DNA from: GCA-002840305 sp964394905
GTDB lineage: Bacteria > Patescibacteriota > Patescibacteriia > Patescibacteriales > UBA12465
Direction: 5' to 3'
NCBI GenBank assembly: GCA_964394905.1
Contig: CAYMZF010000009.1
Location: 1 to 28,065, forward strand
DNA: 28,065 nucleotides
The first letter of the stretch is position 1, and each line of letters opens with the position of its first letter. The notes below the pieces were generated by a model. The model was given only the letters and a program-made list of their open reading frames with translations, was not told the origin of the DNA and made no database searches. Shown here in pieces: positions 1-9,610 of the stretch. The position numbers were made by a program, and so were the translations under genes.

Positions 1-3000
1 TTAGACAAATAATCCAAACCTAAAACCGAATAACCGCTGGCATTATCATCACGACCCGGAGTAAATTCTCTAACTCCTTCTACCGATTTAGTAAAGTTAT
101 AGCAAGAACCGTCAGAATTAAAAGCGGAACATTCACCTAATTCCAAACAAGTTTTTTCACCGTCTTCATTAATGGAATAATAGAAACACGATAACCATTT
201 ACCGCAAATTCTATTAGGAGTAACTTTAATTAAAGTATTGGCATCACACTTATCGCCGGAACAAGAAGTATAATTAGAATAATTAGAAGCATTATAATTT
301 AAACTGGTAATATGAGTTGAAGTATTTGCATTGCTAAAACCTCTTTCGTTAAACAATACACAACCACTTGATAAATTAGCTTGACCATTACAATCAGTTT
401 TATTTAATTCTTGTTGTAATTGGTGATCAATCACCGCCTCCCTAATCTCAATAGAAGGATCGTCATCTTCAGCCACCACTGTTTTTATATTCAAAACATT
501 ATTAATCAATGAATTATGATTAGCGGGAACAGTATTTAAAAAAGTAGTTGGTGTACCACCGGAAGTACTGCCGGAACCTATGCTTTCATAAACAACATCA
601 CAAGCGGTATTAGTTCCGGAATAAAATATCTTTTTACTACTACTTGGAGTTACTTCCAAAGATAAATTGGTATTATTAAATAAATTAATCTCATTAAAAC
701 TATTATCATTATTCAATTGATAAATACTAGAATTATTACAATATTCTAAATAAGCGCTTTGTTGTCCTTTGGTTTCCAATATATATAGTGTATTAGGTTT
801 AACGGTTATGGTTTGTTTAAAGCTTGCTATTCCCCCACAATATGGACGACCGTTATAGACAGAACAAACGCCTCCACTAGAGTTATTAATCCAATAATCA
901 AAGTCTTCCCCGTCACCGTTTAAATCCGAAAAATTAGGATTTATAATTATATTAGAACTAAATGAACTTATCGGATCAACATATTCAGTACAACCGGCCT
1001 GAGTCATCGGACAAAGACCGGCCCATTTAACACCGGCTTGTTCACTTGGTTGATAAATAGCATTACCGTCAGAACTAATAGTTTTTAAAAGTTCTACCGG
1101 ACATAAATAATCACCGGAATCTAATTCACANNNNNNNNNNNNNNNNNNNNNNNNNNNNNNNNNNNNNNNNNNNNNNNNNNNNNNNNNNNNNNNNNNNNNN
1201 NNNNNNNNNNNNNNNNNNNNNNNNNNNNNNTAATAGTTTTTAAAAGTTCTACCGGACATAAATAATCACCGGAATCTAATTCACATTTTTGGCCTGTTGA
1301 ACAATCACTATTACTATCTCCATTTTCAATATCATGAGCTTTTATACAAAGATTAGATGTAAAAGCTCCACTAGTATCCTTACATTTATAGACCGCTTTT
1401 TTATACCAAGCATAACCACTAGCCGTATCAGAACCTTTACGCCACTGACAAAGATTATTACCGGGGTTTTTAAAATAGGAAGTACCAGGAACCGCACTGG
1501 ACGACCATGAATCACAACCCACTTCTGATTTGTTACATAAAATATTAGAAAAATTATTTGGATCAATTTTTAAATAAGTATCCTGATAAACATTTTGTGA
1601 AGTTGAATAAGAATTGGAAGTGACCACCTGACCTAATCTAGAACAACCTTTATCGGCCGAACTACAAAGTTTATCGGAGCTATAGACTACCGGAATAAAC
1701 TGATCGGCTTCTACCTTAACGCAACTGTCTTCATTACTGTCACAACTTCCGTCATCATTAGTATCATTAAATATTTCCGCTCCATAAGAATCAGAATTAT
1801 TGGTTTTAATCATCATTTCACAACCGACAGCTGAGTCACTACATAAACTGGAAAATTGACGTAAATTATGATTAGAACTTTGACTGTCTGAATAAGTCTG
1901 ACAACCTAAATTATAGTTAACACCTTGGTAATTACCAAAAGCATCGTAATAACAAACATTCGGAGTAGTCCAAGAATCTTTTATTAAATAATAACGACTA
2001 CTTACCTCCATTAAAACCGCACTGGCAATATATATTTCTCCGGAATCAACGGAAAAATTTAAGGTTTCATTATTACTGATATTATGATTTAAATTAGACA
2101 AATTAACTTGATACAATTGCCAACCGCTACTAGCCGGAACATTAATACTGTAATTAGATTGGGTTTCTCCCGCTACGCCAAATAAACTGTTATCGGTACC
2201 ATTAGAAAAATAAACCGATAAATTTTTAGCTTGAGTATTTTTTATTAATAATTTAAGAATATAGGAAGAACCTTTGGAAACGTCAGTTCCGATTTCAACA
2301 CCAGTCGAACCGGTAAGCTTCATTGACTTACCTCCTTGATTAAGTGATTCATTACTGGAAGTAACACTTCCGGTCCACTCCGATAAAGTATCTTCGTCGT
2401 CAAAATCAAAAGAAGAAATTATTTGAACGCTGTTTCCGGAATTACCGTTATATTCACGACAATTATTACTACTAGCCTGACAAGTCTGACCTTCACCCGG
2501 TATAGCTTTATACAAACAAGAAACTTGATCATTGCTCCAGGTTCCACCATTTAAACATTGATAACAAACATTATTATTTGAATCCCAATGAGCCGAAGTA
2601 GTTCCTAAAGCCTGACAAGCCGATTGTGAAGTAATATCAGAATTAATATTTTTTTCAGTCATTCTATAAGTTTTACAATTATCTGAACAAGTTATAGTAG
2701 TAGAATACAAAGCATAAACTAATTGCCCGTTTTTGTTATAGAATTCCCGACAATCAGAATTATAACCGGAATCAGAAGGAGATAAATTATATATAGCTTG
2801 ATTACAAACTGCTACATTATTATCTTTTTGATAATACATACTGCCGCTAGAAGTACTAACAAAAAAACCGGAAGTTACTTTAGGAAAAGGTTGAGAACTA
2901 TATTCTTCCAATTTAAAGGATCTTAACTGATAACCAGATTCATCGCTACCTTCCCAAGAATAAAAATCACTACAAGTTCCTTGATCCGGTTTAATACAAG

Positions 3001-5803
3001 TTCTTAGATAAGTATAATATTCTTTAGCTTCTCCACCGGAAGCTAATTCATCTAAGTTAGTAAATTCGCTACAACCGGAAGCACTGGCCGAACAAGCCCG
3101 AGCCGAACTTGGGATAAATTTATTGACCGCATTATTTTCAAATAAAGTATTCTTTTGAACATAAACATCATAACCGATACATTGATCAGAACAATAATCT
3201 TTATCTAAAGCTTTAGCGGCAATTTTAATTCCATAAACCGAAGTAAAGACATTACAACCGATTTCTTCATTATTACATAAACGTGCATATTGATAACATT
3301 TATCCGGAGCATTATCTTTTAATTTATAATCGGGACTAGAAGCATAAGGATTTTCATAACAAGCAGTTTTTAAATAATCAGGAATTAATTTTTCATAAAT
3401 CAATCCCTCACCTCGATATTCTGAATAGAAAGTTCCGGTAGTACCTCTCTCTAACTTTATATCATCAATATAACAAGTATTACCTTGAGAAAAAATACTA
3501 AAAGAAATTTTGTTATCAGAATAATTACTAGGATAAGTATAGGTTAAAGCATTGTATATAAAACCGGTACTGGTAGCGATATTTTTTCTATTATCCGAAC
3601 CAATGGATACATAAGAAGAATTAGATCCATCACAATGAGAATAAAAAGATAAAGTATAAGTTTCTCCGGCAATAGTATGATCAGAAGAAGCTACATTAAT
3701 AGTATTAGAAAGAGATGCCGATGTCGGTAAAATCGCTGAAACACTACCATTATAAGCTTCAACTGAAGTAGTAGCTAAAGCACTATTCCAATTACTGTTA
3801 GGACTGGTAGCGTTTTCAAAACTGCCATTCATTAAAAAATTATGACCGCCACCAGAATTAGTTCTGATAAGTTCCTGACAACCTTCGTTTGATTCAGAAC
3901 AAGTCTCGGCTTTACTATTTAAATGAATTAAATACAAATTACTCCAAGCGACTTGAGCCGAAGAAGTTGAATAAATTCCTAAAGTTGAATACTCAGCACA
4001 ACCAACATTATTAGAATCACAAGATCCGTAATCAATAGTATTTTTAAGCAGAGCCAATGTCTCACCGTTTGAAGCGCTGGTAAAAGATTCACAAGTATTA
4101 AAAACGGCATTACAAGAATCTTTACCAAAATTCCAAGATCTTTTTTCTTCAGTACAATAACCGTAATATTCACAGGAACCATCGGAGTTTTCTTTAATAC
4201 AAGATTGTTCATCAGCGCAATAATCATCCGACCTGGAAATAATAATCGGATCAACATCGGTACTTTCGGAAATTTCATCGGAAATATTAATTAATTGTTG
4301 AGTAACAATATAACCACCATAACCTTGTTTTTTACAATAACTTAAAGGAGCTTTTAAAACCCAATCGGGATCAATTAAACCTTCGCACCAATCATAACTG
4401 GAAAAATTAGATTGTAAAAAACCGGAACTGAAAGTTTCATAATTATCATTGGGATCATAACATGATACCATGTCCATTAAGGTATATTTATAACCGGTAG
4501 TGGTTGTTTTTTCTTTAGCTCGAGTGAAAGCTTCTTCCCAACCTAAAGGAATAATACGAAATTTTTTTAAAATAATAAGAGAACGATAATTAAAACCGGA
4601 TAAATAACTGTTCTCATCAGAAAAAGTCCAGTTTGAATTTAAATAACCATTATTTATAGCTTCAATAACAGTATTTTTGTTTTGGACCGCTTGACTAAAA
4701 TTAGTGTCAATAACACAATTATTAGGAGCCGGATTATTTTCATCCAAACAAACCATTAAGGTTGACAGTACATCATAATCGGCATTAACGTTAAACTTTG
4801 GTTGGATAATTTTTTTTAAAGCGTCAACCATATAAGTCTTGCCGGAATAAGAACCATAATCAATATCAGCCGAAGAATAATTAGTTTTAGAAGTATTTCC
4901 TTTTAAAGCAATCTCGCCTAATTTTTTTACAATAGTATCAAAACCGGTAATAGCCACTTGATTTAAAAAGATATTAGCCGCATCCATTAAAATATTGCCG
5001 GTATCTTTAAATAAACTCTCTTTTTGAGTTTTTTCAGCCGCGTCTAATCCTTTTTCAGCTTGACCGGGAGTACCTTCACTTTTACCACCGGCATTTCTAA
5101 CATCCAACCAACCCTTATTTGAAATTAATTGTTTTTCTTGTTTATCTTTTTCTTCGATACTGGAAGCCGTAGCTCGATCAAACATAGTTAAAGCAACCAT
5201 TACATCATTGCCTGTCGGAGAGAATGAATCAGTTAATTTTTTTAAATAATCCGGTTCTTTAAAACTTTTCCATTTTTCAATTTCACTGGTCCAATTTCCG
5301 ACTAAAGTCTGAAAGTCACAATTAGGTTTGGTAATAGTAGGTTGATTATATTGTACTAAACCCAAACCAATAGCAACTTTAGCGCTATCTCCTCCAGTGG
5401 GTTGACATAAATCAACTTGCCAATCCTTACTTATAGAATCAACAAAACCGCCAAAAGCGGCATTCCCGGCATCTTCGGCAAAATCTTTTATATAGTCGGT
5501 GGTAAATAATTCACTTTGACCTTCACCGCCGGTACCGATATAGGTAGCGGCATCATAAGCCAATTTATTTAAAACCTGAGTTAAAGTTTTTTGATAAACT
5601 TTAGTGGCAATATCTTTTAACCAATCAGTCTTTTTCTCTTTTATAGCATTTATTATTTTATTAATAACGGTAGTTGGACCTCCAATAACATCACCAAAAG
5701 CTGAAACTTTATTTGGAATAAAAAAACTACCCATTAAAAAAACAGTGATAAAAGCGATAACAAAAAATTTTCTTTTACCAAAAATATTTTTTGATACTTT
5801 CAT
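1..5803 (-). CDS. Giant secreted cysteine-rich multidomain protein (3' end outside window; interrupted by scaffold gap)
   Basis: Function is not recognised; the architecture fits very large surface proteins of CPR bacteria. It starts at 5803 with a basic stretch, a hydrophobic core and a likely signal-peptidase site after V-S-A (about residue 35). The next 350 residues are mostly helical, and the rest is rich in Cys, Ser, Asn and Tyr. An eight-residue module, C-x5-[G/N]-C, occurs nine times. Three stretches (about 3840-3430, 2440-1990 and 960-600) look like beta-sandwich carbohydrate-binding modules, with phrases such as NGSFEN and YIDDIKLE. The frame appears to stop at 1121, but only because of the N gap at 1131-1230. 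Removing one copy of the flanking 55-base duplicate joins 5803-1286 in frame to 1130-3, giving at least 1882 residues with no stop to the window edge. It lies 25 bases after the calcium-repeat gene. A surface adhesin or pilus-associated role is inference. Confidence 0.8.
1076..1130. repeat. 55-base contig-end duplicate, left copy
   Basis: Identical over 55 bases to 1231-1285. It ends exactly at the first N, as expected of an unmerged contig-end overlap. Read on the minus strand it encodes residues from CELDSG to LLKTI of the giant protein, in the same frame that stays open to position 3. Confidence 0.9.
1131..1230. other. 100-N scaffold gap, probably false
   Basis: Exactly 100 Ns, the usual placeholder for a gap of unknown size. 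The 55 bases before it and the 55 bases after it are identical, which means the two contig ends overlap and nothing need be missing. Joining them restores one long reading frame on the minus strand. Confidence 0.9.
1231..1285. repeat. 55-base contig-end duplicate, right copy
   Basis: Second copy of the 55-base sequence, starting at the first base after the Ns. A real tandem repeat would not be expected to begin and end exactly at the gap borders. Confidence 0.9.
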
Positions 5804-5828
5804 ATTCTATGTAATTATTTTAAAATCT

Positions 5829-6512
5829 TTAATTGCCATTAATAGCGTCTTTATAGACTGATATTAAATCTTCATCGCTAATTTGATCTAATTCCGTTTG
5901 ACTAAAACCTTCATCCAATAAAAGTTCTCTTAGATAAGAAATATCAACATCGCCCGAATCTAAATAAGCTGATACTTCCTCGGCGGTGATATCGGAACTG
6001 GAGCTACCAGAAGAACTACTGGAAGAAGTATTATAATAACTGTCTATTACTTCAGCGGTATTATTTTCTCCTTGGGCTTCACTTTGAGTTAGAGTACCGG
6101 AACAATTTTGTCCCTCCAAACAACTCGGATCAGTCTTATAGGTAAAAATTTCTTCATAATCCGACAAATCATCACCATCAGTATCTTCCAAATAAGGTGA
6201 AGAACCGTAAGTAAACAATTCATCCCAATCGGAAATACTGTCACCGTCGGTATCAACTAATTTTAAATTTAAATTACTAGAATCCAAATCAGTGGAAGTA
6301 GTCACGGAATTAGAATTATTATTAGAATTTTCTGAGGCTAATGAACTATAATCAAACGGATTATTTAAACTACCAAAAAAATTAGTAAACCAAATACCAA
6401 TAATGGCCACACTAAAAACACCTAAAATAATTAAAGCTGTTTTATGATTTTTATCCATTTTAGGGTAACTGATATTTTTCTCGTCATCACCCTGATTATT
6501 GTTGTTTTCCAT
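5829..6512 (-). CDS. Membrane-anchored protein with two thrombospondin-3-type calcium repeats
   Basis: The 227-residue protein has a hydrophilic start, one membrane helix at about residues 24-42, then an Asn/Ser-rich linker. Two acidic loops follow, at about residues 87-98 (DTDGDSISDWDE) and 110-121 (DTDGDDLSDYEE). These match the Ca2+-binding thrombospondin type 3 / EF-hand-like consensus. A poly-Ser linker near 163-173 leads to an acidic helical tail. The likely topology is a short cytoplasmic N terminus with the calcium-binding part outside. It lies 25 bases upstream of the giant Cys-rich gene and 50 bases after ksgA, so cotranscription with the giant gene is likely. A TATAAT lies 8 bases before its ATG (6521-6526) without a good -35. 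An extracellular structural or adhesive role is inference. Confidence 0.7.
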   Translation of the reverse strand: MENNNNQGDDEKNISYPKMDKNHKTALIILGVFSVAIIGIWFTNFFGSLNNPFDYSSLASENSNNNSNSVTTSTDLDSSNLNLKLVDTDGDSISDWDELFTYGSSPYLEDTDGDDLSDYEEIFTYKTDPSCLEGQNCSGTLTQSEAQGENNTAEVIDSYYNTSSSSSSGSSSSDITAEEVSAYLDSGDVDISYLRELLLDEGFSQTELDQISDEDLISVYKDAINGN

Positions 6513-6562
6513 ATTAAAATATTATAATATTTTTTATAAAAAAGCAAGAAAAAATTAAAAAA

Positions 6563-7402
6563 TTAAGAAGTTTTTTTTAAAAACCCATAAATGTTTAACC
6601 AATCTTGAATATTTAATTGTTCGGAACGAACTTTTTCGTTTAAATTAGCTTGTTTTATAATATTTTCAGCGGTAGAAGGACTTATCTTTAAACCGCCAGC
6701 TAAATTGTTTTTTAACATCTTTCTCTTAGCGCTATAACCGATATGTAATAATTTAAAAAACTTTTTTTCTTCATCATAATCCGGTAATAATTTTTTATCC
6801 GGCACTATTTTGATAATAGCGCTGTCAACTTTAGGCCTGGGATAAAAATTATCTTTAGAAACATTCAACATTAATTTGGCCTTAGCATAAAACTGAACCG
6901 AACAAGACAATAAACTCATTTTAGGCGGTTCGGCAATAATTCTGTCCACCACTTCTTTTTGTAACATTAAAATAATCGCCTGCGGTTTATTATTTAAACT
7001 TAAAAGTTTTCTTAAAAAAATAGAAGTGATATTATAGGGTAAATTGGACACCACTTTATACTTTCCCAATTTAGAAAAATTATTTCCCCGAGCTTGTAAA
7101 ATATCATTATTAAAAATTTTAATATTATTTATTTTTTTCTGTTTAAAATCTCGCTGTAAAAAATCAACCAATTGAGAATCAACTTCAACCGTTATCACTT
7201 TTTTTACTTTAACGGCCAACTTACGAGTTAAAAAGCCTAAACCCGGACCGATTTCTAAAACAGTATCATCGGGTTTTAAATCAGCCATCGTTATTATCTT
7301 GTCATAAATATCTTCATTAATTAAAAAATTCTGTCCCTTTGATTTCTCGGGTTTAATATTATATTTTTTACACAATATTAAAGTCTCTTGGAGCAAATCC
7401 AT
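6563..7402 (-). CDS. rsmA: 16S rRNA adenine-N6,N6-dimethyltransferase (RsmA/KsgA)
   Basis: Predicted to dimethylate two adjacent adenines in the 3'-terminal helix of 16S rRNA, using S-adenosylmethionine, late in 30S assembly. The 279 residues match the usual family length. Family marks are the N-terminal KSKGQNFL at about 20-27, the SAM-binding motif with EIGPGLG at about 50-56, an acidic residue after the second strand (VEVD, about 72-75), and the catalytic NLPY at 120-123. The C-terminal third has the expected helical domain with a YPRPKVDSAI-type segment. It begins 16 bases after porD and is followed by the calcium-repeat gene, so it sits inside a mixed metabolic and envelope gene string. 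Confidence 0.95.
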   Translation of the reverse strand: MDLLQETLILCKKYNIKPEKSKGQNFLINEDIYDKIITMADLKPDDTVLEIGPGLGFLTRKLAVKVKKVITVEVDSQLVDFLQRDFKQKKINNIKIFNNDILQARGNNFSKLGKYKVVSNLPYNITSIFLRKLLSLNNKPQAIILMLQKEVVDRIIAEPPKMSLLSCSVQFYAKAKLMLNVSKDNFYPRPKVDSAIIKIVPDKKLLPDYDEEKKFFKLLHIGYSAKRKMLKNNLAGGLKISPSTAENIIKQANLNEKVRSEQLNIQDWLNIYGFLKKTS

Positions 7403-7418
7403 AAATTAATTTCTTAAA

Positions 7419-7670
7419 TTATTTTTCTTCTTCCATTATTATAGCCTTAACCGGACATTCTTTGGCGCATAAACCGCAACCCTTACAATAATCATAATTA
7501 ACATCCGCTTTTAATTTATCTTTTACTTTTTTTAAATTAATCGCCCCATCGGGACAAATTTTAGTACACAAACTACAAGCGATACATTTATTTTTATCAA
7601 CTGTCGGACGATAAGATCGCCAAGATCCGGTTTTATTGTTTACAGACGAACCTGAAGTAACTGTTAACAT
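7419..7670 (-). CDS. porD: Pyruvate/2-oxoacid:ferredoxin oxidoreductase delta subunit (2x[4Fe-4S] ferredoxin)
   Basis: The 83-residue ferredoxin-like subunit passes electrons from the POR catalytic core to external ferredoxin. It has two complete cluster motifs: Cys29, 32, 35, 39 and Cys62, 65, 68, 72, each C-x2-C-x2-C-x3-C-P. The N-terminal GSWRSYRP segment before the first cluster is typical of PorD-type delta subunits rather than free ferredoxins. The order on this strand is porG, 120-residue orphan, porD, rsmA. The orphan and a duplicated porG tail separate porD from porG. The alpha and beta partners lie on the opposite strand at 10395 and 12939. Confidence 0.9.
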   Translation of the reverse strand: MLTVTSGSSVNNKTGSWRSYRPTVDKNKCIACSLCTKICPDGAINLKKVKDKLKADVNYDYCKGCGLCAKECPVKAIIMEEEK

Positions 7671-7716
7671 AATATTATAAATTTAAATTAATTAAATTAG
7701 TCTTAAGAGAAATTAA

Positions 7717-7740
7717 ATTTAAATAGCTTGATTAATGGCT
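7717..7740. repeat. 24-base direct repeat, duplicated 3' end of porG (distal copy)
   Basis: Perfect 24-base copy of 8160-8183, which is the true end of porG. Read on the minus strand it still encodes A-I-N-Q-A-I plus stop. Similarity continues for ten more bases (7 of 10 identical to 8184-8193). The two copies bracket the 120-residue orphan gene. Confidence 0.85.
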
Positions 7741-7748
7741 GCCATATT

Positions 7749-8111
7749 TTATTCGTTTGGATATTTTCTATAACAATTATCAATATAATCTTTCTTTCTT
7801 TTTTCTGCTCTATCCCAAACACTATTTTGAGCCCAAATTGTCCCATCATCTTTTTCAGTCCCATTTAATTCCATATAATCCCAATAAGCTGTATCAGCGT
7901 CAGATAAACAAGCGTCAAGCATCATTTTATTGTAAATTTTATCAGCTTCAATTTTTTCATCTTGCTCTTTTTGGTATTCAAGAACTTGCCTGTCTTGTTC
8001 TATTTTAAGATTAGCTTGTCTTTCAATAGAATTTTGTTTTATTATTTGACTTACTATAATCGAAAAAGCAATTATAGCTACACAAATTAAAATCAATTTT
8101 TCTTTTTTCAT
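7749..8111 (-). CDS. Small membrane-anchored orphan protein inserted between porG and porD
   Basis: I do not recognise this 120-residue protein. It has a short Lys start, one membrane helix at about residues 5-23, then a long charged helical segment rich in Glu, Gln, Lys and Asp (about 25-65) that could form a coiled coil. The tail contains Trp, Tyr and two Cys (in LDACLSD and DNCYRKY). It interrupts the porG-porD pair and is bracketed by a 24-base direct repeat copied from the end of porG, so it looks like an acquired cassette. A TATAAT on its own strand at 8125-8130, 13 bases before the ATG and inside the insert, may give it its own promoter, though the -35 is weak. The opposite strand is open over part of this region but shows no recognisable protein. 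Confidence 0.65.
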   Translation of the reverse strand: MKKEKLILICVAIIAFSIIVSQIIKQNSIERQANLKIEQDRQVLEYQKEQDEKIEADKIYNKMMLDACLSDADTAYWDYMELNGTEKDDGTIWAQNSVWDRAEKRKKDYIDNCYRKYPNE

Positions 8112-8159
8112 ATATTAAAATTTTATTATACTTAGTTTATTTTAGTTAAATTATTTAAT

Positions 8160-8183
8160 ATTTAAATAGCTTGATTAATGGCT
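8160..8183. repeat. 24-base direct repeat, 3' end of porG (original copy)
   Basis: Covers the last codons and stop of porG and is identical to 7717-7740. The start-to-start distance is 443 bases, which defines the inserted unit. Confidence 0.85.
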
Positions 8184-8743
8184 AAAATATTTTTTTTAAC
8201 TATTTCCTCGCCTTTATCAGAAAATTTTTCAACAATAGCTTGTTGAACCGAAGTTATTTTTAACAGATCAGGAATTTTTGTTAGAACACCTAACATAATG
8301 GTATTAACCAAATTTTTTCCAAAAATATTTAAAGCAATTTTAGTGGCATCAACTACAATAATATTATTTGATTTAAACCCGTCAGGTAATTTGGTCGCGA
8401 TTTTTATTTTTTGAAAAACTTCAATCGGTTTCAAATTAGAATTAATAATTATTTTAGTGGAATTTTTAATACCAACAAAAATATCATCTCGGCCAATTAG
8501 AGAAAAATCCAATATTAACAATAAATCCGGTTTATAGACATGCTCGCGAGTTAAAATTTCTTGAGATGAAATTCTAACAAAAGATTGAATTGGGGCTCCG
8601 CTTCTTTCCACACCAAAACTGGGAAAAGCTTGAACTCTATAGCCGTCAATAAAAAAAGCGGTTGCTAACATTTCAGCCATAGCTACCACTCCTTGACCGC
8701 CACGACCATGAATTCTAATTTGTTGATCCGATAAGTTTTTCAT
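8162..8743 (-). CDS. porG: Pyruvate/2-oxoacid:ferredoxin oxidoreductase gamma subunit
   Basis: The 193-residue subunit is needed for assembly and CoA-dependent catalysis of the heterotetrameric 2-oxoacid:ferredoxin oxidoreductase. The strongest evidence is the N-terminal I-x-G-R-G-G-Q-G-V motif (residues 11-19). The conserved FPSFGVERSGAP segment at about 41-52 follows. Length fits the stand-alone gamma family (about 180-200). It lies 22 bases after the DsbA-like gene. Its last 24 bases are duplicated 443 bases downstream, beyond the 120-residue orphan. Substrate cannot be fixed from this subunit alone; pyruvate is the most likely one because an ADP-forming acetate-CoA ligase is also encoded here. 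Confidence 0.9.
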   Translation of the reverse strand: MKNLSDQQIRIHGRGGQGVVAMAEMLATAFFIDGYRVQAFPSFGVERSGAPIQSFVRISSQEILTREHVYKPDLLLILDFSLIGRDDIFVGIKNSTKIIINSNLKPIEVFQKIKIATKLPDGFKSNNIIVVDATKIALNIFGKNLVNTIMLGVLTKIPDLLKITSVQQAIVEKFSDKGEEIVKKNILAINQAI

Positions 8744-8765
8744 TTATTTTTAATTTAATAAAAAA

Positions 8766-9533
8766 TTATTTAAGAATATTATCCAATAATGTTACCCAAG
8801 AATCAAAAGAAATATAACCGCTACTTACTTTGGTTCCGTTAATATACCAAGACGGAGTTCCTTCTAGTTTTAAATATTGACCATCCGAATAATCTTTTTT
8901 TATTTCATTTAAATAAGTTTTGTTAAGCAAACAATCGGAAAATTTGGCAAGGTCGTTTACTCCCACCGTTTGGGCAATGGTATTTAATCCGTCGGTTGAA
9001 AAATCTCCTTGTAATTCAAACATTTTGTAATACATTGGCCAATATTTTCCTTGTTCTCCCGCACATCGGGCTCCCATCGCTAAATCAACCGAATTATCGC
9101 TAATAATCGGATAATCGCGAATAATTATTTTTATCTTATCACCATACTTAATAATTAATTTTCCAACCACATCGGAATTCTTTTGACAATAAGAACAATT
9201 AAAATCAGAAAAAAATACCAACGTAAATTGGGGATTATTTGATCCTAAATAATAATTATTTTGTCCTTGAATAATATCAATTGATACTTGATCGGAAGTG
9301 GAAGAATTATTGTTTATTAAAGTTTCATTAACATTTGTTTGACGAATTAAATTAGCTTCTGTCGGATTTGTAGCTAAACGCCAAGCCAAGAAAGCAAAAG
9401 ATAAAATATAGACCAAAACAACAGCTAAAGTAATCAAAATTAAAATTACCCACCACTTTTTATACCAGTGAGAATGAACTCTTTTTTTGAAACCTTTATT
9501 TCTCAAATATTCAATTCTGTCGTCTAAATTCAT
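8766..9533 (-). CDS. Membrane-anchored DsbA-family thiol:disulfide oxidoreductase
   Basis: The 255-residue protein has a short cytoplasmic start, one membrane helix at about residues 27-52, a Ser/Asn/Thr linker and a thioredoxin-fold domain of the DsbA/Thioredoxin_4 type. The active site is F-N-C-S-Y-C (Cys113, Cys116). A G-T-P-S-W segment near residue 227 supplies the cis-proline loop. A second Cys pair (in ARCAGE and SDCLLN) lies in the helical insertion. It probably introduces or exchanges disulfides outside the membrane. This fits the three Cys-rich exported proteins encoded within 10 kb. It is the first gene of the leftward string containing porG and porD, and diverges from xth across 77 bases. 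Oxidase versus isomerase cannot be decided from sequence. Confidence 0.85.
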   Translation of the reverse strand: MNLDDRIEYLRNKGFKKRVHSHWYKKWWVILILITLAVVLVYILSFAFLAWRLATNPTEANLIRQTNVNETLINNNSSTSDQVSIDIIQGQNNYYLGSNNPQFTLVFFSDFNCSYCQKNSDVVGKLIIKYGDKIKIIIRDYPIISDNSVDLAMGARCAGEQGKYWPMYYKMFELQGDFSTDGLNTIAQTVGVNDLAKFSDCLLNKTYLNEIKKDYSDGQYLKLEGTPSWYINGTKVSSGYISFDSWVTLLDNILK

Positions 9534-9610
9534 TGATTATTTAGCTAATATATTATATGATGATAATAGCATAAAAAAACTAAATAGAAAAGTTAAAAAT
9601 ATAATAAATT
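9534..9610. promoter_or_regulatory. Divergent promoter region between dsbA-like gene and xth
   Basis: This 77-base A/T-rich stretch separates two gene strings that each carry two POR subunits. For the leftward genes, a TATAAT lies at 9552-9557 (minus strand), 18 bases before the ATG. For the rightward genes, a TATAAT at 9600-9605 lies only 5 bases before the xth ATG, which would give a leaderless message. Neither has a convincing -35 hexamer. Confidence 0.45.

Noticed and set aside
1076..1285. Genuine tandem repeat of 55 bases in the giant gene
   Set aside because: Both copies end exactly at the N run, which is the mark of unmerged contig ends; the frame is restored only when one copy is removed.
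1342..4278. Short open frames inside the giant gene in other frames
   Set aside because: They translate into low-complexity Ile/Leu/Val-rich peptides with no start context; they are by-products of the A/T-rich long gene.
7757..8008. Open frame on the plus strand opposite the orphan gene
   Set aside because: It is the complement of the orphan coding sequence, has no recognisable protein character beyond Phe/Tyr-rich composition, and the minus-strand frame has a sensible membrane-anchor plus helix design.
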